Origin: Pseudomonadota bacterium
GTDB taxonomy: Bacteria > Pseudomonadota > Gammaproteobacteria > Pseudomonadales > Oleiphilaceae
Assembly (NCBI GenBank): GCA_002747395.1
Contig: PDPE01000008.1
Location: 1 to 40,000 of the forward strand
Length of the DNA: 40,000 bases
Direction of reading: 5' to 3'
Part shown: positions 1-7,603 of the stretch, in pieces
How positions within the stretch are numbered: position 1 is the first letter of the stretch
Layout of the letters: every line of letters starts with the position of its first letter
Program-made: the position numbers and the translations under genes
The notes under the pieces: generated by a model
Databases searched by the model: none
Told to the model about the DNA's origin: nothing
The model's input: only the letters and a program-made list of their open reading frames with translations

Positions 1-105
1 CAGGATTCACAAAGTCAGGATTCACAAAGTCAGGATTCACAAAGTCAGGATTCACAAAGTCAGGATTCACAAAGTCAGGATTCACAAAGTCAGGATTCAA
101 AAAAT
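1..105 (+). repeat. 15-bp tandem repeat (CAGGATTCACAAAGT), six perfect copies plus one degenerate
   Basis: Bases 1-90 are six identical head-to-tail copies of the 15-bp unit; 91-105 is a seventh, altered copy. The array probably continues left of the window. The unit is a multiple of three and encodes QDSQS, so gain or loss of copies would change linker length in the Bat-family protein without shifting the frame. Confidence 0.95.
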
Positions 106-426
106 CAGGAGCAGGTCGCTAAAGAAGCTGCTGAGCAGCAGGCGAAGGAGCAAGCAAAAAAGGATGCAGCCGAGCAGGCAAAAGCCGCGCAGGAGGCTCG
201 ACAGCAAGCTGAAGATGAGGCATCCCCGGAGCAGGGGAAGCAGACAGAAGGTCAGGCTCATAGCAAAGACTCACTCAGCGAAGAAGAAAAAGCAACGGCC
301 AAACAAACTGAACAGTGGTTATATCAAATTCCTGATGATAGCTCAGGACTGTGGCGTCGGAAGTTTCGGCATCAATACCGCCAACGGCAGACTACATCAA
401 GTCAGAAGGAGGTGCCGCTATGGTAG
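1..426 (+). CDS. C-terminal part of a VWA/TPR Bat-family protein (BatB/BatC-like), 5' end outside window
   Basis: The frame is open from base 1 and ends at TAG 424-426, giving 141 visible codons. It starts with QDSQS repeats, continues as an Ala/Gln/Lys/Glu-rich low-complexity linker, and ends with a tail reading QWLYQIPDDSSGLWRRKFRH. That tail (EQWL-x-x-IPDDPGGLLRRKF in relatives) is typical of the end of the VWA-plus-TPR proteins in the bat (aerotolerance) locus. The N-terminal VWA and TPR domains, if present, lie upstream of the window. The stop codon overlaps the ATG of batD (ATGGTAG at 420-426), so the two are probably translationally coupled. The family is membrane-anchored with a periplasmic VWA domain and is proposed to act with MoxR ATPases in envelope stress; its precise function is not settled. 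Confidence 0.8.
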   Translation, partial: QDSQSQDSQSQDSQSQDSQSQDSQSQDSQSQDSKNQEQVAKEAAEQQAKEQAKKDAAEQAKAAQEARQQAEDEASPEQGKQTEGQAHSKDSLSEEEKATAKQTEQWLYQIPDDSSGLWRRKFRHQYRQRQTTSSQKEVPLW

Positions 427-2180
427 GGCGGTTGTTGCTGTTTTTAATATTGACAGTATTTTCTTCTCTGGCGGGTGCAAACACGCTAAAGGCTCAGGTG
501 GATCGCACTGAAATCGGGCTTGGGGAGTCGGTGCAACTGTCTGTTATTCTGTCGGGCGCAAATGGGCAGCAGCCAGACCTGCGTGGGCTATCCAAAGACT
601 TCAGTATTGAGCAGAGCAGTCAAAGTTCTAGCATCTCCGTTGTTAATGGCTCTGTGAGTCAGCAGACTCATTGGACATTTTTGCTTACCCCTAACCATAA
701 GGGTACGTTGACCATTCCCGCATTGAGTGTCAACGGCCTTAGCACTGACCCGATTAATATTGTCGTTGGTGATGAGCCAGTGGCGCAGTCCTCTAGCGAT
801 GATGTTTGGATGGAAGTCGAGGTTCGTCCGCTTCATCCTTACGTTGATGGTCAGGTGATATATATTCAGCGGCTATATTATTCGAGACCTTTGGTTGATC
901 ACGCCTCCATTTCTCAGCCCAAAATTACTCAAGGGCAAGTAGATATTGTATTCATCGGCTCATCTAACCCGCGTTACGTTAAGAAGAACGGACGGCCTTA
1001 CCAGTTAATTGAGCGATATTATGCGGTATTTCCAAAACAGCCAGGTGTTTTGCAGTTTGCCCCTTCTGTCTTCCGTGGCAGCCTTGCCAGCCATCAGTCG
1101 CGCCGTGATCGTTTTGCCATGCCCGCATTTCCAGCCAGAACACGGGTGAGCGCCTACTCGCCAAAGGCTGAGTTGCATATTGAAGATAAACCGGCCAGTT
1201 TTCGTGGAACACATTGGTTGCCGGCTTCGAAAGTAAGTTTGCAAATGAACTGGTCTCAGCCGCCTGACACCTTGCAGGCTGGTGAGCCGGTAACAGTGAC
1301 GATTGCATTAATGGCAGAGGGGGTGAAAGCTGAAACACTGCCCGAAGTTAAACTGGCATTACCGGATACGTTGAAAATCTACCCAGAGAAGCCTGGCTTT
1401 CGTTCAGATAAGGGGGAGTACGGGATTGTAGGTCTGCGTGAAGAACGGTTTACACTGCTTATTAATAAGGGTGGGGAGTATCAGATTCCGGCAGTTGAAG
1501 TGCCTTGGTGGAATACCAATACCAATAAGCAAGAAGTGGCGAGATTGGATGCTTTTACCATCAAAGTGAGTGGGACAGTTGCCGGAGCCAGTGCTGGGAG
1601 TCAGGCGGGGATATCTCCAGATAAGCCTGAAGTTAAGTCAGATACTTCGGCAGATCGGGAAACGTCCTCAAAACAAACAAAACCCCAGAGTGATGTGCAT
1701 GCAGATGAGATTGTCGATCCTGTGATGTCATCGGGTATGCGTGGCTATTATCAAGAGAACAAGCTGTGGATTTGGCCGGTATTGCTGGTCTTTATTGCTT
1801 TGCTAGGTTGGGCTGGGTTCTCTCGACGTCGGAGTATTAAAGAGCCGGAGTCTCAGGAGGCATTAGGGGAGCAGCGAAAGCAAGCGGCTACTCAAGCATT
1901 ATCCACAGCATGTAATGAGAATAATGCTCAAGCTGCGCTCAAAGCCTTACCAGAGTGGGCGGCAGCTGTTGGAATTTATCCTGCAACCTTGGTGGGGGTT
2001 GAGCAGTGCGGCAATCCGGCATTGGCTGAGGCTGTCAGGGAATTATCATGTGCTAGTTATTCGCTTCAGCCGCAGCCTTGGCACGGAGAGGCGCTGCTGC
2101 AAGCAATGACTCAGTACACCGTAAATCAGACAGGCCATCAGAGCGCTGTGGGGCTTTCTCCGTTACACCCCATTAGTTAG
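420..2180 (+). CDS. batD: BatD-family protein (oxygen tolerance)
   Basis: 586 residues. I chose the ATG at 420 because a strong Shine-Dalgarno (AAGGAGGT) lies about 8 bases upstream and the protein then begins with a clear signal peptide (MVGRLLLFLILTVFSSLAGA). An upstream in-frame start at 351 would hide that signal. The body is a large, beta-rich periplasmic region with Ig-like texture. One membrane segment follows at about residues 448-468 (LWIWPVLLVFIALLGWAGF, then RRR), and then a cytoplasmic tail of about 118 residues. This architecture and the position directly after a VWA/TPR Bat gene match BatD. BatD is a membrane protein of the bat locus linked to aerotolerance and envelope stress; its biochemical role is unknown. 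Assignment is by architecture and context. Confidence 0.85.
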   Translation: MVGRLLLFLILTVFSSLAGANTLKAQVDRTEIGLGESVQLSVILSGANGQQPDLRGLSKDFSIEQSSQSSSISVVNGSVSQQTHWTFLLTPNHKGTLTIPALSVNGLSTDPINIVVGDEPVAQSSSDDVWMEVEVRPLHPYVDGQVIYIQRLYYSRPLVDHASISQPKITQGQVDIVFIGSSNPRYVKKNGRPYQLIERYYAVFPKQPGVLQFAPSVFRGSLASHQSRRDRFAMPAFPARTRVSAYSPKAELHIEDKPASFRGTHWLPASKVSLQMNWSQPPDTLQAGEPVTVTIALMAEGVKAETLPEVKLALPDTLKIYPEKPGFRSDKGEYGIVGLREERFTLLINKGGEYQIPAVEVPWWNTNTNKQEVARLDAFTIKVSGTVAGASAGSQAGISPDKPEVKSDTSADRETSSKQTKPQSDVHADEIVDPVMSSGMRGYYQENKLWIWPVLLVFIALLGWAGFSRRRSIKEPESQEALGEQRKQAATQALSTACNENNAQAALKALPEWAAAVGIYPATLVGVEQCGNPALAEAVRELSCASYSLQPQPWHGEALLQAMTQYTVNQTGHQSAVGLSPLHPIS

Positions 2181-2233
2181 TTGTCCTGTTATTTATCAGT
2201 GGATCAATTTTGAAAAAAAGCACAAAAAACCGC

Positions 2234-2262
2234 TTGAGTCCAAGGGTTGATTCACCTAGAAT
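2234..2262 (+). promoter_or_regulatory. Sigma70-type promoter of rplM-rpsI
   Basis: TTGAGT (2234-2239) and TAGAAT (2257-2262) are separated by exactly 17 bases, which is a good sigma70 match. Transcription would start near 2269 and leave a leader of about 80 bases before rplM. No recognised leader structure was identified. Confidence 0.65.
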
Positions 2263-2349
2263 GCTGCGTTCTTTGAATTTGATTAGATTGGGTATCTGGT
2301 CAAGCATTCAACACCAAATAGAATTAGCTTCATTTCCTGGAGAATTGAC

Positions 2350-2778
2350 ATGGGAACATACAGTGCAAAGCCGGCTGAGGTTAAGCGCGACTGGTTTGTC
2401 GTAGATGCCGAGGGCAAAGCACTTGGTCGTTTGGCCAGCGAGATTGCGTCACGTCTGCGTGGTAAACATAAGCCAATCTACACGCCACATATCGACACAG
2501 GTGATTACATTGTTGTGATCAATGCTGATAAAGTGGCAGTAACCGGTAACAAGTTTACTGACAAGATGTACCACAGACATACTGGTTATGTTGGTAATCT
2601 GAAGTCAATCAGTTTTGATAAGTTACAGGCTAAAGCGCCTGAGCGTATTATCGAGTTAGCGGTTAAAGGTATGTTGCCTAAAGGTCCTCTGGGTCGTGAT
2701 ATGTATCGCAAGCTTAAAGTGTACGCAGGCCCTGAGCATAATCATCATGCACAGCAGCCAAGGCCTTTGGAAGTTTAA
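2350..2778 (+). CDS. rplM: 50S ribosomal protein L13
   Basis: 142 residues, the same length as E. coli L13. The sequence is recognisable throughout: MGTYSAKP at the start, the [20 protein letters not shown] block near residue 40, [20 protein letters not shown] near 110, and the HxHxAQQP end. L13 binds 23S rRNA and is an early assembly protein of the large subunit. GGAGAA just before the ATG is the ribosome-binding site. It is followed 27 bases later by rpsI, the usual two-gene operon. Confidence 0.98.
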   Translation: MGTYSAKPAEVKRDWFVVDAEGKALGRLASEIASRLRGKHKPIYTPHIDTGDYIVVINADKVAVTGNKFTDKMYHRHTGYVGNLKSISFDKLQAKAPERIIELAVKGMLPKGPLGRDMYRKLKVYAGPEHNHHAQQPRPLEV

Positions 2779-2805
2779 GATTAATCAGTTTTAGAGAATT
2801 AGAGC

Positions 2806-3198
2806 ATGGCTGATACACAGTATTACGGAACAGGACGTCGGAAGTCTTCTTCAGCACGCGTTTTCATGAAAGTGGGTGCGGGCAACATTACAGTAAATAA
2901 ATTGCCTATTGATGAATACTTCGGGCGTGAAACCTCTCGCATGGTTGTTCGTCAGCCTTTGGATGCGACAGAGTCTACAGAGTCATTTGATATCAACGTC
3001 ACTGTTAAGGGTGGTGGGGATAGTGGTCAGGCAGGCGCAATCCGTTTAGGCATTGCTCGCGCACTGCTTGAGTTCAACGAAGGTCATCGTGAAGTATTGA
3101 AGCGTAGTGGGTTTCTGACTCGTGATGCCCGTAAGGTTGAGCGTAAGAAGATTGGTTTGCACAAAGCACGTAAGGCGACTCAGTTCTCCAAGCGTTAA
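2806..3198 (+). CDS. rpsI: 30S ribosomal protein S9
   Basis: 130 residues, the length of E. coli S9. Conserved features are [15 protein letters not shown] at the N-terminus, [19 protein letters not shown] near residue 65-85, and the basic C-terminal tail ending TQFSKR, which in the family reaches the P-site tRNA in the 30S head. It is the second gene of the rplM operon and is followed by a strong intrinsic terminator. Confidence 0.98.
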   Translation: MADTQYYGTGRRKSSSARVFMKVGAGNITVNKLPIDEYFGRETSRMVVRQPLDATESTESFDINVTVKGGGDSGQAGAIRLGIARALLEFNEGHREVLKRSGFLTRDARKVERKKIGLHKARKATQFSKR

Positions 3199-3222
3199 GC
3201 AACAATCGCAAAATACAATTCG

Positions 3223-3260
3223 AAAAGGAGCGGTAGGTCGTGCTATCGCTCCTTTTTTGT
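3223..3260 (+). terminator. Intrinsic terminator after rpsI
   Basis: A 14-bp stem pairs bases 3223-3236 (AAAAGGAGCGGTAG) with 3243-3256 (CTATCGCTCCTTTT), one pair being G-T, around a 6-base loop, and runs into a T tract. The A-rich left arm means it could also work on the minus strand. The stop codon of the minus-strand EamA gene (3243-3245) lies inside the right arm. Confidence 0.9.
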
Positions 3261-4169
3261 GTGTCTGCTGAATACTTTTGTTATGTGTCTCGGTATGAAT
3301 TTATCTTCTGTGGTCACCAAAAGTCCAGAAGCAACTACCAGGGCAACGGCTGTTATATTCGTGACAGTTATGCTATCTCCAAAGATTAAAGAAATCCAAA
3401 CAACGGAGAGTACTGGTGAAATGTACACCAACGGAGCTATTTTTGAAGCATCCTCCTTAGATAAAGCATATACCCATAATATATAAGATAAGCCATTTAT
3501 AAAGACACCATTCACTAATATTATTAACACTGACTCGAGGTCTGGAATAACAAGATTGCTCCACGCTACGATCGAAATGAATGAAAAAATACTGGCCCAG
3601 AGAAAATACATAAATACACTAAAAGACACATCTACTCTGTGTTCCATTTTTGAAAACACAGAAAATAGTGCGAAGGATGTAGCACCGACAAAAACAGTGA
3701 GTAATACAAATGCTCCAGAGAAGCCTATCGAGAGTACATCTCCTTTTGTAAAAACGATAACGGCTGCGAAAAAGCCCAATACGATAGACACCACCTTATA
3801 CACATTTAACCTCTCCTTTAGAAATAATACAGCGAAAACTGGCACTAATGCTGGCCATAGGTACTGTACGACAAGAACGTCCGTTGTATTTCCATGAGCA
3901 TATCCATAATAAAGGCATAAATAGTAAAAGAAACAACCCAAGAACCCCAACAAGACAGTTTGTTTGTAATTGGTTTGTTTTATAGTTTCTATTAAGTGTT
4001 TTTTAGAGGGCTTTATAGTTAGCCCGACAGCAAGGGCGGACAAGAAGTTAGTCCAAAATAAAAACTGAAAACTGTCTATGTGTAACTGCCCTAGCTTTGA
4101 TACTACAGGGATAAAGCTCCATGCAAACACGCAGACTAGAGCTAAAAGAATTGGAGATATGTTTCTCAT
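3243..4169 (-). CDS. EamA/DMT-family inner-membrane transporter
   Basis: 308 residues, predicted to form about ten hydrophobic helices arranged as two EamA halves (first about residues 5-140, second about 150-295), the normal size for this drug/metabolite transporter superfamily. The substrate cannot be read from sequence; relatives export amino acids, metabolites or drugs. A Shine-Dalgarno-like AAGGT lies about 9 bases before the ATG. The gene is markedly more AT-rich than its neighbours, with many ATA and AAA codons. It sits alone between rpsI and a decayed ABC-ATPase end, and its stop codon lies within the rpsI terminator. I infer recent acquisition by horizontal transfer. Confidence 0.88.
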   Translation of the reverse strand: MRNISPILLALVCVFAWSFIPVVSKLGQLHIDSFQFLFWTNFLSALAVGLTIKPSKKHLIETIKQTNYKQTVLLGFLGCFFYYLCLYYGYAHGNTTDVLVVQYLWPALVPVFAVLFLKERLNVYKVVSIVLGFFAAVIVFTKGDVLSIGFSGAFVLLTVFVGATSFALFSVFSKMEHRVDVSFSVFMYFLWASIFSFISIVAWSNLVIPDLESVLIILVNGVFINGLSYILWVYALSKEDASKIAPLVYISPVLSVVWISLIFGDSITVTNITAVALVVASGLLVTTEDKFIPRHITKVFSRHTKKER

Positions 4170-4211
4170 TATTTTTTACCTTACAAAGAATGATGCACAT
4201 TATTATTCATC

Positions 4212-4382
4212 ATCCACAGCATTGCCATGATAGAATGCCCGAGCAATGGGGTGGTTGTGATAAAAGCAGGCCAGATTATTGAGCACGGGAGCATGGCTCA
4301 GGTCTTCCAGAACCCGCAACAAGCCTATACTGAAGCACCTCTAGATGTGGCTTCCCACTTAAATCTCGCAAAGATTTTGTGA
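4212..4382 (+). pseudogene. Remnant: 3' end of an ABC-transporter ATP-binding gene (oligopeptide/YejF-like)
   Basis: In the frame ending at TGA 4380-4382 the bases encode HSIAMIE, then VVVIKAGQIIEHGS, then QVFQNPQQAYTEA, ending LNLAKIL. This matches the C-terminal end of peptide-type ABC ATPases after the H-loop (family pattern VMxxGxIVExG, then VFxxPQxxYT). The Walker A, signature and Walker B parts are absent, and the reading frame is closed by a stop at 4191-4193. Only about 55 codons of homology remain, so this is a truncated relic. It abuts the start of the EamA gene, suggesting that the EamA segment replaced the rest of the ABC gene. Confidence 0.7.
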
Positions 4383-4407
4383 ATACTTGATAAAAACTGT
4401 CAGGTAC
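4383..4407 (+). promoter_or_regulatory. IscR type-1-like operator in the iscR promoter
   Basis: The 25 bases ATACTTGATAAAA/ACTGTCAGGTAC follow the E. coli IscR type-1 consensus (ATASYYGACTRWWWYAGTCRRSTAT) with a few mismatches: ATA-C-TT-GA on the left, GTC-AGG-TA on the right. The site overlaps the promoter elements, as expected for repression of isc by holo-IscR. Confidence 0.65.
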
Positions 4408-4415
4408 TCTAGACT
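4387..4415 (+). promoter_or_regulatory. Promoter of the isc operon
   Basis: TTGATA (4387-4392) and TAGACT (4410-4415) are separated by 17 bases, upstream of iscR at 4452. The -35 element and spacer are covered by the IscR-like site, which would let IscR block RNA polymerase. Confidence 0.55.
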
Positions 4416-4451
4416 GCGCGAAAATGCGGGATCCGAAGTGGAGCATCAAAC

Positions 4452-4925
4452 ATGAAACTGACAACCAAAGGTCGATACGCGGTGACGGCGATGCTGGATT
4501 TGTCGTTGCACAGCGGCAAGGGGCCAGTCTCTTTGGTAGAGATTTCTGATCGGCAGGATATCTCGCTATCTTACTTGGAGCAGCTATTCTCTAAACTTCG
4601 TAAGCGAGGCTTGGTTGTCAGTATGCGCGGGCCGGGCGGGGGGTATCGCCTTAGTCGCAGGCCTGAAGAAATTGCCATGTCCAACATTATTATGGCTGTG
4701 GATGAAAGTGTTGATGTGACGAGTTGTGGCGGCAATGAAGGGTGTCAGCAGTCAAAGCGATGTCTGACTCATGATCTGTGGGTGGATTTGAGTGGCAGAA
4801 TTCAGAGTTTTCTGGATGGTATTACGCTGGCGGATATGATGCAGCGCAAGGAAGTATTGGAAGTCGCAGAGCGCCAAAACAGCAAAGTTGCTGGAGAGGC
4901 GACACTCCATAACCTGAATGGTTAA
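4452..4925 (+). CDS. iscR: Fe-S cluster-dependent repressor IscR (Rrf2 family)
   Basis: 157 residues. The N-terminus [17 protein letters not shown] is the Rrf2 winged-helix start. The three cluster-ligating cysteines are at positions 92, 98 and 104, followed by His107 (CLTH), the same numbering as in E. coli IscR. With a [2Fe-2S] cluster the protein represses its own operon at type-1 sites, and such a site overlaps the promoter here, so autoregulation is likely. First gene of the isc operon; iscS follows after 35 bases. Confidence 0.97.
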   Translation: MKLTTKGRYAVTAMLDLSLHSGKGPVSLVEISDRQDISLSYLEQLFSKLRKRGLVVSMRGPGGGYRLSRRPEEIAMSNIIMAVDESVDVTSCGGNEGCQQSKRCLTHDLWVDLSGRIQSFLDGITLADMMQRKEVLEVAERQNSKVAGEATLHNLNG

Positions 4926-4960
4926 GTGTGAGTTTAAAGAATTAGATACAGGTAGAACTG

Positions 4961-6184
4961 ATGAGTGAAGTCAAGACCCCAATTTATATGGATTATTCCG
5001 CGACTACGCCAGTAGACCCGCGCGTTGCGGAGAGGATGTCGCAATGCTTGACGCTGGATGGTGTCTTCGGAAATCCGGCATCCAGGAGTCATGCCTATGG
5101 TTGGGCGGCAGAAAGTTTAGTTAAAGAGGCCCGTGAGGAAGTTGCCAAGCTGATTAATGCTGATTCTCGAGAAATTGTTTGGACAAGTGGTGCCACGGAG
5201 TCTGACAACCTGGCGATTAAAGGGGCAGCTCATTTTAATCAGCGTCGTGGTAAGCATATCGTCACAATGAAAACTGAGCACAAGGCCGTTCTGGATACTT
5301 GCCGTCAGTTGGAGCGTGAAGGTTATGAAGTAACCTACCTTGACCCGATGAGCAATGGCTTGCTGGATTTGGAGGTCTTTGAAGTTGCACTGCGCGATGA
5401 CACCACGGTTGTGTCAATTATGCATGTGAATAATGAAATCGGCGTGGTTCAGGACATTGCCGCAATTGGTCAGATTTGCCGAGATCGCAAGATTGTATTT
5501 CACGTAGATGCGGCCCAAAGTGCCGGTAAAGTTCCCATTGATGTTGAGGCGGCAAAAGTTGACCTGATGAGCTTCTCTGCGCATAAGGTCTACGGCCCGA
5601 AGGGCATTGGTGCGCTGTTTGTTCGTCGCAAGCCACGTGTCAGAATTGAAGCACAAATGCATGGCGGTGGTCATGAGCGTGGAATGCGCTCCGGTACATT
5701 GCCTACTCACCAAATCGTTGGAATGGGCGAGGCATTTAAAATTGCCAGAGAAGAAATGGCGACAGAAAACGAGCGCATTCGTATGTTGCGCGACCGTTTG
5801 TATGATGGCTTTAAGGACATGGAGGAAGTGTATATCAATGGTGATATGGAGCACCGTATTGCCGGTAATTTGAATATTAGCTTCAACTTTGTTGAGGGGG
5901 AAAGCTTGATGATGTCGCTGAAAGACATAGCGGTTTCTTCGGGCTCAGCCTGTACCAGTGATAGCTTGGAGCCGAGCTATGTATTGCGTGCCTTGGGTCG
6001 TAATGACGAGTTAGCACATAGCTCTTTGCGCTTCACTTTAGGGCGTTTTACAACGGCTGAGGAAGTGGATTTGGCGATTGAACAGACCCGCACGGCAGTC
6101 AAAAAGTTACGTGATCTGTCGCCATTGTGGGATATGTATAAAGACGGCGTGGATATGGACAGTGTCGTTTGGGCGGCTCATTAA
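4961..6184 (+). CDS. iscS: Cysteine desulfurase IscS
   Basis: 407 residues, near the usual 404. PLP enzyme that converts cysteine to alanine and holds sulfur as a persulfide for IscU and tRNA thiolation. Visible landmarks: [13 protein letters not shown] at the N-terminus, SGATESDN near residue 76, the PLP lysine in SFSAHKVYG (Lys209), and the mobile-loop catalytic cysteine in [14 protein letters not shown] (Cys331). Group I (IscS/NifS-type) by this loop. Second gene of the isc operon. Confidence 0.98.
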   Translation: MSEVKTPIYMDYSATTPVDPRVAERMSQCLTLDGVFGNPASRSHAYGWAAESLVKEAREEVAKLINADSREIVWTSGATESDNLAIKGAAHFNQRRGKHIVTMKTEHKAVLDTCRQLEREGYEVTYLDPMSNGLLDLEVFEVALRDDTTVVSIMHVNNEIGVVQDIAAIGQICRDRKIVFHVDAAQSAGKVPIDVEAAKVDLMSFSAHKVYGPKGIGALFVRRKPRVRIEAQMHGGGHERGMRSGTLPTHQIVGMGEAFKIAREEMATENERIRMLRDRLYDGFKDMEEVYINGDMEHRIAGNLNISFNFVEGESLMMSLKDIAVSSGSACTSDSLEPSYVLRALGRNDELAHSSLRFTLGRFTTAEEVDLAIEQTRTAVKKLRDLSPLWDMYKDGVDMDSVVWAAH

Positions 6185-6235
6185 GTGCTGGTCGGCTGAT
6201 TGACGAGTACGAGGCAAGATGTTGAGGATAAAGAA

Positions 6236-6613
6236 ATGGCATATGGTAAAAAAGTAATAGATCACTACGAGAACCCGCGTAATGTCGGGACGTTCGATGC
6301 AAAAGACGCTGAAGTTGGCACAGGCATGGTTGGAGCACCTGCTTGCGGTGATGTGATGCGCTTGCAGATTAAAGTCAATGAGGGCGGTGTGATTGAGGAT
6401 GCAAAGTTTAAAACTTATGGCTGCGGTTCTGCGATTGCGTCTTCCAGCTTGCTGACAGAGTGGGTGAAAGGTAAGACGCTGGATGAGGCCAAAGCAATCA
6501 AAAACACGGATATTGCGGAAGAGTTGGAATTGCCGCCGGTGAAGGTTCACTGCTCAGTATTGGCCGAAGATGCCATTCGTGCGGCAATTGACGATTATCA
6601 GAGTAAGCAGTAA
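6236..6613 (+). CDS. iscU: Fe-S cluster assembly scaffold IscU
   Basis: 125 residues from the ATG at 6236, which is preceded by GAGGATAA and gives the conserved start MAYGKKVIDHYENPRNVG; an in-frame extension to 6200 is unlikely to be used. The cluster-binding residues Cys37, Asp39, Cys63 and Cys106 are all present, as is the LPPVK motif (99-103) that HscA recognises. IscU receives sulfur from IscS and builds [2Fe-2S] clusters. The chaperone genes hscB and hscA lie downstream. Confidence 0.98.
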   Translation: MAYGKKVIDHYENPRNVGTFDAKDAEVGTGMVGAPACGDVMRLQIKVNEGGVIEDAKFKTYGCGSAIASSSLLTEWVKGKTLDEAKAIKNTDIAEELELPPVKVHCSVLAEDAIRAAIDDYQSKQ

Positions 6614-6649
6614 TCTCACCGACTGCATTAGCATGACGAGGGTAGGAGC

Positions 6650-6973
6650 ATGGCAATTTCGTTAACACAAACAGCCGCTGACCGTGTGCTTGCATTTTTA
6701 GAAAAGCGTGGCAAGGGTGTTGGTTTGCGCTTGGGTGTTAAAACGCATGGTTGCTCAGGAATGGCCTATGTGATGGAGTTTGCCGATGAGATTGATGAAC
6801 ATGATACGGTGTTTGAGGATCATGGCGTGAACTTGATCGTTGATCCAAAAAGTTTGCTTTATCTGGACGGAACAGTCATGGATTACACTAGGGAAGGGCT
6901 GAACGAGGGCTTTAAATTCACTAACCCGAACGAATCCGGTAGCTGTGGCTGCGGCGAGAGTTTCACTGTTTGA
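6650..6973 (+). CDS. iscA: A-type Fe-S carrier protein IscA
   Basis: 107 residues, the typical length. The three conserved cysteines are at 35 (THGCSG), 99 and 101 (SCGCGES). A-type proteins carry clusters, or iron, from the scaffold to target enzymes. It lies 36 bases after iscU and is followed by a small hairpin before hscB, a possible point of differential expression within the operon. Confidence 0.96.
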   Translation: MAISLTQTAADRVLAFLEKRGKGVGLRLGVKTHGCSGMAYVMEFADEIDEHDTVFEDHGVNLIVDPKSLLYLDGTVMDYTREGLNEGFKFTNPNESGSCGCGESFTV

Positions 6974-6995
6974 TCTTGTGCTACGACCTCCCGTT

Positions 6996-7020
6996 ATGAG
7001 CCGGTTCTTTATCGGCTCAT
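6996..7020 (+). other. Hairpin between iscA and hscB
   Basis: ATGAGCCG (6996-7003) pairs perfectly with CGGCTCAT (7013-7020) around a 9-base loop. It is followed by TGTGTTT rather than a clean T tract. It could be a weak terminator or an mRNA-stabilising element that lets the iscRSUA part be expressed more than the hsc part; function is inferred. Confidence 0.5.
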
Positions 7021-7050
7021 TGTGTTTCTAGCCTTTGTGATTGGGATGAT

Positions 7051-7593
7051 ATGTCGATAAATTTCAAACAAAACTATTTTGAGCTATTTGGTTTGCCTGT
7101 GCAGTTTGATGTAGATAATGCGATGCTGATGGCTGCTTTTCGTAAGCTACAGGCGGCGCATCATCCTGACCGCTTTGCATCGGGCTCCGATGAAGAAAAG
7201 CGTATTGCTCAGCAAGTGACCAGTTTCATCAATACCGCTCAAGAAACCCTCAGTAATCCACGGCTGCGGGCGCGCTATTTATTATCACTGAAGGGTGTTG
7301 ATTTGAACGACGAGGTGGATACAACCAGTGACATGGCGTTTTTGATGTCACAAATGGAACGGCGGGAGGCTTTAGAACAGGTGACCGCAGCAGATGATCC
7401 GCTGAGCGCAATTGATGCTCTGTCAGATGATGTGAGGCGGGAAAAGCATGAGCTTGAGCAGGCGTTTGTGATTGCTTTGGAAGCGGAACAACTTGAAGAT
7501 GCCAAGCAAGCCGTGTTGAAACTAAAATTTTTTGAGCGTCTGATGGATGAGATCAGGCAGTTGGAAGCGCGTCTGGAAGATGATGCAATTTAA
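7051..7593 (+). CDS. hscB: Co-chaperone HscB (J-domain protein)
   Basis: 180 residues. The N-terminal J-domain begins NYFELFGLPVQFDVD and carries the HPD motif (AHHPDRFA, near residue 37-43) that stimulates HscA ATPase activity. The C-terminal helical part (about 95-175) matches the IscU-binding domain. It delivers IscU to HscA for cluster transfer. Spacing to hscA is 10 bases. Confidence 0.96.
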   Translation: MSINFKQNYFELFGLPVQFDVDNAMLMAAFRKLQAAHHPDRFASGSDEEKRIAQQVTSFINTAQETLSNPRLRARYLLSLKGVDLNDEVDTTSDMAFLMSQMERREALEQVTAADDPLSAIDALSDDVRREKHELEQAFVIALEAEQLEDAKQAVLKLKFFERLMDEIRQLEARLEDDAI

Positions 7594-7603
7594 AGGCTAA
7601 CGC

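Noticed and set aside
1..105. Short regular repeats that might suggest a CRISPR array
   Set aside because: The units are directly adjacent with no spacers, are 15 bp long, and encode an in-frame protein linker.
2210..2404. Small plus-strand open frame before rplM
   Set aside because: It overlaps the rplM promoter, leader and gene start in another frame, and has no protein-like composition.
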